Shown here: positions 40,176 to 46,187 of the stretch, in pieces | How the letters are laid out: every line of letters begins with the position of its first letter | Numbering within the stretch: position 1 is the first letter of the stretch | Assembly: GCA_022360655.1 (NCBI GenBank) | Contig: JAKSCK010000264.1 | Span: 1-46,187, forward strand | Origin: Spirochaetales bacterium | GTDB lineage: Bacteria > Spirochaetota > Spirochaetia > DSM-2461 | Direction: 5' to 3' | DNA length: 46,187 nt | Position numbers and translations under genes: made by a program | The notes under the pieces: model-generated | Database searches by the model: none | Told to the model about the DNA's origin: nothing | Seen by the model: the letters and a program-made list of their open reading frames with translations, nothing else

Positions 40176-42323
40176 CTAACGTCGAGGACGTCGGGGAGGA
40201 GGACCAGAAGGCCGTCCTGTTGAGGATGGCTTCCAATCCGGATTATCCGCATCCACAATGCTCAGATTCAAGCGGCCCATGCGGTCCACTTCAACCAAGC
40301 GAACAGAAATTTTCTGTCCCTCTTTCACAACATCCTCAACACGGTTTACCCGCTCTTTGGACATTTTGGAGATATGGCAAAGACCTTCCTTGCCAGCAAG
40401 AATCTCAATAAAGGCACCGAAGTCCATCAATCGCTTGACGGTTCCTTCATAAATGGTGCCCACTTCCGGTTCTTCCACAAAACCCTTCACCATGTTCAGA
40501 GCAATGTCCGCACCCTTCTTGCCATCTTTCGCAAAAATGGTGATCACACCGTCATCATCAATGTTGACTTTGGTTCCGGAGGTTTCGCTGATGTTGCGAA
40601 TATTCTGGCCACCAGGACCAATGATGGCCCCAATTTTGTCAGAATCCACCTGGTAGGTCACCACAGTGGGAGCAAACTCACTGATGGCCTGGGAAGGTTC
40701 TTTGATGGTTTTAAACATCTCACCCAAAATATGGATGCGGCCTCGTCGAGCCTGTTCAAGAGCGGTTCGCATGATATCAATGCTAATTCCGTCAATCTTG
40801 ATGTCCATCTGGAAGGCTGTGATGCCCTCCTCACTTCCCGTGACCTTAAAGTCCATGTCACCCATGTGATCTTCTTCACCCAGGATGTCCGAAAGAACAA
40901 CATTCTTGCCGTCCTCCTGGATCAATCCCATGGCAATACCGGCAACAGGAGCCTTCAGAGGCACGCCAGCGGCAAGAAGCCCCATGGTTCCACTACAGAC
41001 TGTGGCCATGGAAGAAGAACCATTCGACTCGGTGATTTCGGAAACCACACGAATGGTATAGGGGAATTTTTCCTTAGGAGGAAGAATGGGTTCAATGGCC
41101 CGCTGAGCCAAGTGACCATGACCAATCTCACGGCGTCCTGTCCCTGTCCGTCCTGTTTCACCAACAGAATAGGGAGGGAAGTTGTAGTGGAGCATGAAAC
41201 TGGAGCGACGGTCCCCATCAATGTCATCAAAGATCTGTTCATCATAGGAACTTCCCAATGTGACAACACCAATGGACTGAGTCTCTCCACGAGTGAAGAG
41301 TGAAGAACCATGGGCCCGTGGAAGAAGACCAATTTCTGTGGAAATGGGTCGGATTTCCTCGGGATTTCGTCCGTCACAACGCTTAGCTTCATTCACAATG
41401 GAACGACGCATCATGGTGGACTGAACCTTGCCCAAGAAGCTCTTGAACACGGTCATACCCATCTCACCATAGGCCTCAATGCGTTCAGCATACTTTTCGC
41501 AAAGTTTTGCCTTCACATCGCGAGCACCACCGGAGCGGGCAAATTTGTCATCAAGGAACAAAACCTCTGCAAACAGGGGCTCGGCTTCTGCACGCACTTC
41601 GTCTTCAAAACCCAGTGGGGGAAGAGCTTCTGGTAAAGGAAGTTTTTCCTTACCAGCGGCAGCAGCAAAATCCGCCAAGAACTGACAGAGATCTTTGAGA
41701 ATGCCTTCAGCAAAGGAAATGGCCTCCAGCATCCGTTCCTCGGATACCTGATCACCACCACCTTCCACCATGACAATCCCCTTGTTGTTACCAGCAACAA
41801 CAAGGTCAAGTTCGGCTTTTTCCAGCTGTTGGAACGTGGGGTTGGCCACCAATTCCCCTTCAATGGAGCCCACGCGAATTGCGGAAACAGGACCATCAAA
41901 AGGAATATCAGAAACCATCACCGACGCAAAAGCCGCCATCATGCCCACCACATCAGGAGTATGAACCTGATCGGTGGAAACAGTCATGGGAATGACCTGG
42001 ATGTCCCGGCCAAAGCTCTTGTGGAAGAGCGGACGCATGGGACGGTCAATCAGCCGGGAAACAAGGATTTCCTTGTCTTTGGGCCGTGTCTCGCGTTTGA
42101 TGAATCCACCGGGGATTTTCCCAGCAGAGTAATAGCGCTCGTTGTAATCCACCATCAAGGGAACGTAGTCCATTCCCTCCGTGGTTTCAGAGCTGCAACA
42201 GGCCGTGGCCATCACCACACTGCCCCCATAACGGGCAATGACAGCACCATTGGCCTGCTTGGCGATCTTACCGGTTTCGAGGATGAGATCCTCATCCCCG
42301 ATTCGGATCTTAGCGGTATGCAT
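40176..42323 (-). CDS. pnp: Polyribonucleotide nucleotidyltransferase (PNPase)
   Basis: A 715-residue 3'-5' phosphorolytic exoribonuclease of the degradosome. Two RNase PH domains (DYNERYYSAGKIPGGFIKRE in the first; RAHGSSLFTRGETQ and GDILGEEDHMGDMDFKV in the second), a KH domain with IGAIIGPGGQNIRNI, and a C-terminal S1 domain ending in the basic tail. The ATG at 42323 is preferred because AAGGGG lies 5 bases upstream; GTG at 42329 would add two residues. rpsO stands 9 bases upstream, the classic rpsO-pnp pair, often autoregulated through an RNase III site. Confidence 0.97.
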   Translation of the reverse strand: MHTAKIRIGDEDLILETGKIAKQANGAVIARYGGSVVMATACCSSETTEGMDYVPLMVDYNERYYSAGKIPGGFIKRETRPKDKEILVSRLIDRPMRPLFHKSFGRDIQVIPMTVSTDQVHTPDVVGMMAAFASVMVSDIPFDGPVSAIRVGSIEGELVANPTFQQLEKAELDLVVAGNNKGIVMVEGGGDQVSEERMLEAISFAEGILKDLCQFLADFAAAAGKEKLPLPEALPPLGFEDEVRAEAEPLFAEVLFLDDKFARSGGARDVKAKLCEKYAERIEAYGEMGMTVFKSFLGKVQSTMMRRSIVNEAKRCDGRNPEEIRPISTEIGLLPRAHGSSLFTRGETQSIGVVTLGSSYDEQIFDDIDGDRRSSFMLHYNFPPYSVGETGRTGTGRREIGHGHLAQRAIEPILPPKEKFPYTIRVVSEITESNGSSSMATVCSGTMGLLAAGVPLKAPVAGIAMGLIQEDGKNVVLSDILGEEDHMGDMDFKVTGSEEGITAFQMDIKIDGISIDIMRTALEQARRGRIHILGEMFKTIKEPSQAISEFAPTVVTYQVDSDKIGAIIGPGGQNIRNISETSGTKVNIDDDGVITIFAKDGKKGADIALNMVKGFVEEPEVGTIYEGTVKRLMDFGAFIEILAGKEGLCHISKMSKERVNRVEDVVKEGQKISVRLVEVDRMGRLNLSIVDADNPDWKPSSTGRPSGPPPRRPRR

Positions 42324-42332
42324 GGGCACCCC

Positions 42333-42599
42333 TTACTTACGGAGGCCGAGCTTCGCAATCAGAGCCCGGTAACCTTCCAGGTCGTTCCGCTTGAGGTAGC
42401 GGAGGAGACGTCGGCGCTGACCGACCATCTTGAGCAAACCGCGCCGGGAGGCGTGGTCTTTCTTGTGGGAACCGAAGTGGGACTTGAGGTCTTCAATCCG
42501 CTTGGTGAGAAGGGCAATCTGAACCTCAGTGGAACCAGAATCCTTACCGTCCTTACCAAACTCTGCAATAATTGCGGCCTTGTCTTCTTTCGTAAGCAT
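42333..42599 (-). CDS. rpsO: 30S ribosomal protein S15
   Basis: An 88-residue S15 that binds 16S rRNA early in assembly. The family core [37 protein letters not shown] end is complete: Lys-Lys-Asp-His and the three-arginine helix are intact. AGGA lies 8 bases before the ATG. It is preceded by a long untranslated region and followed by pnp. Confidence 0.97.
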   Translation of the reverse strand: MLTKEDKAAIIAEFGKDGKDSGSTEVQIALLTKRIEDLKSHFGSHKKDHASRRGLLKMVGQRRRLLRYLKRNDLEGYRALIAKLGLRK

Positions 42600-42902
42600 A
42601 GCGTTTTCCTCGCTTCAAATGTTCTCGCACCCCCCAGACAACGAAGGAATGCGTCTGAGTCTGATACTCAGGGTCGATGTTTCACCCTTCAAGCTCTTCA
42701 TTTCCAAATCGGGGGGAAGGAGAATCCCTCCCACAGGATCCAGAAGCTTGGGGTCCTTGGTTAATTCAAAAAACTAACTCTTTTTAAAGTGCCATAGAGA
42801 GAAAGAAAGAGTCAATAAGAGAAGGAGCTAAGTCTTGATCCTTCCATCGGATAAGGAGTTTTTTCTCCTTCTTTAGATCGACCCCTCACTTCCCTCGGGG
42901 TT
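42600..42902 (-). promoter_or_regulatory. rpsO leader with competing hairpins
   Basis: About 300 bases without a gene. On the minus strand near the start codon CTGAGT/ACTCAG (42671-42666 with 42660-42655) and CAGAC/GTCTG (42657-42653 with 42639-42635) overlap at 42655-42657 and exclude each other. Upstream are aaggag/ctcctt (42853-42870), a possible truB terminator, and TTGACT (42815-42810) without a matching -10 box at normal distance. Such alternation would fit S15 autoregulation by leader RNA, known in other bacteria with unrelated structures. Confidence 0.4.
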
Positions 42903-43781
42903 TCAACAGCCATCAAAGACAATGCGGTAACGAGGGCCCTTTTCCGTCTTCTCCATGAGAGCCACTTCCCGCCCCTCTTCATCGGCAAAAAACACCATAT
43001 CGGAATTTTGGGGCCATGGAATTTGCATCCGATGGGCTGGAACTCCTGCCCGCATCAAAGCGGCCAGGGAGGCATTCACATTCACCTGAAGGACACCGGC
43101 CATTTGAAAGGCTTGGGTTGGAGTTAAGCTTTTCAGGGGAATCTCCACCTCCTCAGGACGTTGTGCCTCCAGAGAAAACGGGCCAATGGCTGTACGACGA
43201 AGAGCAGTGCAAAAACCACGACTTTCCACCGCAAGAGCCAAATCTCGAGAAATGGATCGAATGTAGGTTCCCTTTGAACAACGGATTCGAAGAACTAAAT
43301 CTTCTCCATTCCAGTCCAAAACCTCCAATTCATCCACCCGCACCTGACGAGAGGGCATTTGAACATCCTGCCCTCTTCGTGCCTGGGCATAGGCTCGTTT
43401 CCCATCAATCTTGATGGCCGAAAAGGCTGGTGGTACTTGGGTGATTACGCCAAGGAATTGGGGAAGAGCGGCCTCAATACTGTTAAGAGAAGGGAGTGGA
43501 GCCTCATGAATCACCGTACCTTCGGTGTCCAGAGTGTCGGTTTCCTTTCCAAAACGAATGGTGGCCACATACTCTTTGTCCATATCAGAACAAAGAAAAG
43601 CAGCCTTGGTCATCTTTCCAGAAAGGGCCACAAGAAGTCCTGTGGCAAAGGGATCAAGTGTGCCAGCATGCCCCACTTTCCGTGTTCCCAGGGCTCTTTT
43701 GAGAGCCCCAAGAGCGGAGAAACTGGAACCGCCAGCACCTTTGTCTATCAAATGAAGACCACAAGGAGCGGGATTAGGCAT
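42903..43781 (-). CDS. truB: tRNA pseudouridine-55 synthase
   Basis: A 292-residue synthase making pseudouridine 55 in the tRNA T-loop. The catalytic motif KVGHAGTLDPFATGLLV is intact with the Asp nucleophile, followed by the KEYVATIRFGKETDTLDTEG block and the IRCSKGTYIRSI-RDLA motif. A C-terminal region of PUA type follows. ATG at 43781 overlaps the rbfA end by 8 bases. It is in the normal infB-rbfA-truB order; ribF, usual next, is absent before rpsO. Confidence 0.96.
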   Translation of the reverse strand: MPNPAPCGLHLIDKGAGGSSFSALGALKRALGTRKVGHAGTLDPFATGLLVALSGKMTKAAFLCSDMDKEYVATIRFGKETDTLDTEGTVIHEAPLPSLNSIEAALPQFLGVITQVPPAFSAIKIDGKRAYAQARRGQDVQMPSRQVRVDELEVLDWNGEDLVLRIRCSKGTYIRSISRDLALAVESRGFCTALRRTAIGPFSLEAQRPEEVEIPLKSLTPTQAFQMAGVLQVNVNASLAALMRAGVPAHRMQIPWPQNSDMVFFADEEGREVALMEKTEKGPRYRIVFDGC

Positions 43782-44151
43782 CGTCGGAATGCTGCTCCCG
43801 GTCAATGGCAACGGCCTCAGAAATCAGACGATTGACTTCCAAACCCTCTCGGATGGAATCATCTGCACTGAAAAACAGACGTGGAGTATGGCGCATACGG
43901 ATTTCTTTGCCCAAGACGGACTGAATGAATCCTGCTGCGCTTGTGAGGCCCTTCACCGCCCGGCGAGTGGCCTCATCTCCACCAAAGGAACTCACCCAAA
44001 GCCGCGCCGACGTTAAATCCTTTGCGGCTTTGACACGAGTGATGGTCACCGATGCATCCACGCGGGGATCTTTGATGGCCCCGTTCATGATGAGGGTACT
44101 CACCTTCTCACGAACGAGACTCTCCACCCGCTTCAAACGGATTTCATTCAT
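43774..44151 (-). CDS. rbfA: Ribosome-binding factor A
   Basis: A 125-residue KH-fold protein needed for 16S rRNA 5'-end maturation and cold adaptation. Pattern LVREKVSTLIMNGAIKDPRV-x-ASVTITRVKAAKDL and IRMRHTPRLFFSADDSIREG identify it. It begins at ATG 44151, inside the infB stop region (8-base overlap ATGAATGA); a TTG at 44169 is the longer alternative. Confidence 0.93.
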   Translation of the reverse strand: MNEIRLKRVESLVREKVSTLIMNGAIKDPRVDASVTITRVKAAKDLTSARLWVSSFGGDEATRRAVKGLTSAAGFIQSVLGKEIRMRHTPRLFFSADDSIREGLEVNRLISEAVAIDREQHSDDA

Positions 44152-46187
44152 CGGACTTTGGGTCTCCAAGCTTCTTAGCGATTTCTTTCATCTCGAACAC
44201 CTCGAAAATGTCGCCCACCTGGATGTCTGTGTAGTTATCCAGGCCAACACCACATTCGTAGCCTTCTTTGACTTCCTTCGCATCTTCTTTGAAGCGCTTG
44301 AGGGAGCCCAAACCACCGGTATGAATCACCACACCCTCGCGAATCAGGTGCACCTGACTCTTTCGTGTGATGTAACCAGATGTGACCATACAACCCGCGA
44401 TGGTTCCAATCTTGGGCACCTTGAAGGTTTCGCGAACCTCCACCTGACCCACAACCTGCTCCTCAAAGTCGGGAGCCAGCATGCCTTCCATGGCATCGCG
44501 GATGTCTTCCACGGCATCATAGATGACATTGTATTTCCGAATCTCAACCTTCTCCCGTTCGGCAATCATCTGAGCCTTGGGAGTGGGTCGCACATGGAAG
44601 CCCACAATGATGGCTTCCGATGCAGCTGCCAGGTTCACATCATCTTCAATGATGGCACCAGCCGCAGCCCGGATGCACACCAGGCGAATTTCCTTGGTGC
44701 TGAGTTTCTCCAGAGTGGTTTTCAGGGCTTCAACAGAACCATGCACATCACCCTTGATGATGACCTTGAGTTCCTGAATATCCCCGTCTTGGATGGAGTC
44801 ATAGAGGTTATCAAGAGTGATTTTCTTGACGTTCCTTGCCGTCTCCATCTTCTTGAGCTCTTGACGCTTCTCACCATACTGGCGGGCTTCACGCTCATTC
44901 TCCGTCACCTGGAAGGGGTCACCGGCATCAGGCACACCGGAGAAGCCCAGGATTTCCACAGGCATGGAGGGAGTGGCCTGCTTCACAGACTTTCCCTTGT
45001 CATTGAACATGGCTCGGACTTTCCCATGGAAAATACCTGCAACAAAGGCATCTCCCACTTTCAAGGTCCCCTTCTCTACCAAGACAGTCGAGACAATACC
45101 ACGTCCTTGATCCACTTTGGATTCAATGACTTTCCCTTCGGCCCGTCGATCCCAATTGGCCTTGAGCTCCAGCATCTCTGATTCAAGAATGAGTAGATCC
45201 AACAGATCGTCAATGCCTTCCCCCTTGAGGGCGGAAATCTCCACAAACTGCGTGGTTCCACCCCAATCTTCAGGCATCAGCTCATACTCAGAAAGCTGCT
45301 GCTTCACCCGGTCAGGATTGGCCTCTGGAAGATCCATCTTGTTGATGGCAACAATGATGGGAGAATCCGCGGCCTTTGCATGCTGAATGGCTTCAACCGT
45401 TTGGGGCATCACGCCATCATTCGCTGCAACCACCAGAACAACAAGGTCTGTGACTTTTGCACCACGGGCCCGCATCATGGTAAAGGCGGAGTGACCTGGA
45501 GTATCAAGGAAGGTGATGTCGCCCTTGGGGGTATGCACCATGTAGGCACCAATGTGCTGCGTGATTCCACCAGACTCGCCAGCCACCACATCGGCATTCC
45601 GAATGGCATCCAGGAGCTTGGTTTTACCATGGTCAACATGTCCCATCACCGTCACGATGGGAGGACGAGAGGCCAGATCATCTTCGGCATCCTCACCAGA
45701 CTCAATGATGGTTTCATCATAGAGACTGACAATTTTCACCTTACAGTCAAAGTCATCAGCAAGGATGGTGGCTGTTTCTGCATCAATCTGCTGATTGATG
45801 GTGACCATCATACCCATGCCCATGAGCTTAGAAATCAAATCCGATGCCTTCAGGTTCATCTTCCGCGCCAGTTCAGACACGGTAATGACTTCCATGATGT
45901 CAATGGACTTGGGAACAGGGTTTACCTGAGAAGTCTGCTTCTTTTTGGAGTACTGGTACAGCTTCTCCTGTTCTTCACGTCGCTTCTCATAGGTTTTTTT
46001 CGCCTTATAGAACTTCTTGTTCCCAGTACGGTTTGTTGGTGGGGGACCAGCTGGAGCGCCACCAGGACGGCCTCCACCATAGCCACCGGGACGTCCACCG
46101 TAACCGCCGGAGCGGCCACCATAGCCACCGGAACGTCCACCGTAACCGCCAGAACGGCCACCATAGCCACCGGAGCGGCCACCGTAA
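44144..46187 (-). CDS. infB: Translation initiation factor IF-2, N-terminus cut by window edge
   Basis: About 680 residues are visible and the frame runs on past 46187. From the left edge in protein order: a Gly-Arg-Tyr repeat region, a Lys/Glu-rich basic helix, the conserved N2 region ([18 protein letters not shown]), then the GTPase domain with [20 protein letters not shown] and SALKGEGID, and the C-terminal domains up to the end. IF-2 brings initiator tRNA to the 30S and joins the subunits. A methionine at 45895 is internal and has no ribosome site. In family members the N-terminal repeats vary most. The 4-gene order with rbfA and truB is standard. Confidence 0.96.
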   Translation of the reverse strand, partial: YGGRSGGYGGRSGGYGGRSGGYGGRSGGYGGRPGGYGGGRPGGAPAGPPPTNRTGNKKFYKAKKTYEKRREEQEKLYQYSKKKQTSQVNPVPKSIDIMEVITVSELARKMNLKASDLISKLMGMGMMVTINQQIDAETATILADDFDCKVKIVSLYDETIIESGEDAEDDLASRPPIVTVMGHVDHGKTKLLDAIRNADVVAGESGGITQHIGAYMVHTPKGDITFLDTPGHSAFTMMRARGAKVTDLVVLVVAANDGVMPQTVEAIQHAKAADSPIIVAINKMDLPEANPDRVKQQLSEYELMPEDWGGTTQFVEISALKGEGIDDLLDLLILESEMLELKANWDRRAEGKVIESKVDQGRGIVSTVLVEKGTLKVGDAFVAGIFHGKVRAMFNDKGKSVKQATPSMPVEILGFSGVPDAGDPFQVTENEREARQYGEKRQELKKMETARNVKKITLDNLYDSIQDGDIQELKVIIKGDVHGSVEALKTTLEKLSTKEIRLVCIRAAAGAIIEDDVNLAAASEAIIVGFHVRPTPKAQMIAEREKVEIRKYNVIYDAVEDIRDAMEGMLAPDFEEQVVGQVEVRETFKVPKIGTIAGCMVTSGYITRKSQVHLIREGVVIHTGGLGSLKRFKEDAKEVKEGYECGVGLDNYTDIQVGDIFEVFEMKEIAKKLGDPKSDE
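46079..46187 (-). repeat. 21-bp tandem repeats coding GGRSGGY in IF-2
   Basis: Five in-frame copies of a 7-residue unit, GGRSGGY four times then GGRPGGY, followed by GGGRPGG. At DNA level the units alternate (ending ggtggctat or ggcggttac), giving a 42-bp higher period. The array continues to the window edge. Confidence 0.9.

Noticed and set aside
40374..41303. Plus-strand frame of 309 codons opposite pnp
   Set aside because: Antisense shadow of the PNPase catalytic domains.
41829..42764. Plus-strand frame of 311 codons opposite pnp and rpsO
   Set aside because: Shadow of two well-identified genes; composition is atypical and no motif is seen.
42780..42815. TTGACT with TTTAAA as an rpsO promoter
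   Set aside because: The 21-bp spacing is too long for a normal sigma-70 promoter.
43925..45181. Long open frame (418 codons) on the plus strand opposite infB
   Set aside because: It mirrors the infB/rbfA coding strand, lacks a ribosome site and shows no family motif. infB motifs on the other strand are intact.
45893..45895. ATG as the start of infB
   Set aside because: The frame continues upstream through a basic helix and Gly-rich repeats typical of IF-2, and the ATG has no ribosome site.
1..46187. CRISPR arrays, insertion sequences, prophage or tRNA genes
   Set aside because: No spaced direct repeats, transposase motifs, phage genes or cloverleaf sequences were seen by eye; a tRNA or mobile-element search program would confirm.

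Overview
The window reads as a stretch of a spirochaete chromosome, most likely order Spirochaetales, from a free-living or environmental relative of Treponema. The strongest marker is a roughly 900-residue GreA: a normal GreA domain fused behind a very long helical N-terminal region, a form I know from spirochaetes and chlamydiae. Supporting signs are the rnpB, TPR gene and mreBCD-PBP2-RodA block, the infB-rbfA-truB-rpsO-pnp block, a CHASE2 adenylate cyclase, an IF2 with Gly-Arg-Tyr-rich N-terminal repeats, and lipoproteins with loose lipoboxes. Base composition is balanced and coding density is very high. Neighbouring genes often overlap by 4 to 17 bases. I see no insertion sequence, prophage, CRISPR array or tRNA gene, and this is mainly a core-genome region.

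Region 1 (1-10 kb, + strand): the end of a coiled-coil/zinc-ribbon protein, a hairpin, the RNase P RNA gene, and then a cell-elongation operon (TPR membrane protein, MreB, MreC, MreD, PBP2, RodA). It ends with a two-domain radical SAM/DUF2344 protein. A 14-bp perfect hairpin separates it from the convergent mazG.

Region 2 (10-27.6 kb, - strand): read in the direction of transcription, this starts with rpe. Next come three linked genes without known function (secreted TPR protein, secreted beta-rich protein, membrane TPR protein). A tight recA-folK-scpA-scpB-rluB-cmk-rpsA operon follows, in which folK appears to start at a CTG overlapping the recA stop. After a terminator come a sigma-54 activator with a GAF domain, a YfgM-like TPR protein and a CHASE2 adenylate cyclase. 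Last are a lipoprotein, a small three-helix membrane protein, and mazG behind a long leader that could fold as a two-state RNA.

Region 3 (27.7-31.4 kb, + strand): a TPR protein and the giant GreA, driven by a good sigma-70 promoter and closed by the best intrinsic terminator in the window. About 380 bases after it hold no convincing gene.

Region 4 (31.8-46.2 kb, - strand): infB (running off the right edge), rbfA and truB; then a 300-base leader, rpsO and pnp; then a pair of hairpins and an overlapping chain of dut, a beta-propeller lipoprotein, two LptF/LptG permeases, tgt, murJ and a HEAT-repeat exported protein. This joins translation and RNA turnover to envelope biogenesis.

No wholly new system is evident. 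The best leads are the mazG leader RNA, the CTG start of folK, the three-gene secreted/TPR cluster, the sigma-54/TPR/cyclase cluster, the propeller lipoprotein next to the Lpt permeases, and the alternative hairpins ahead of rpsO.
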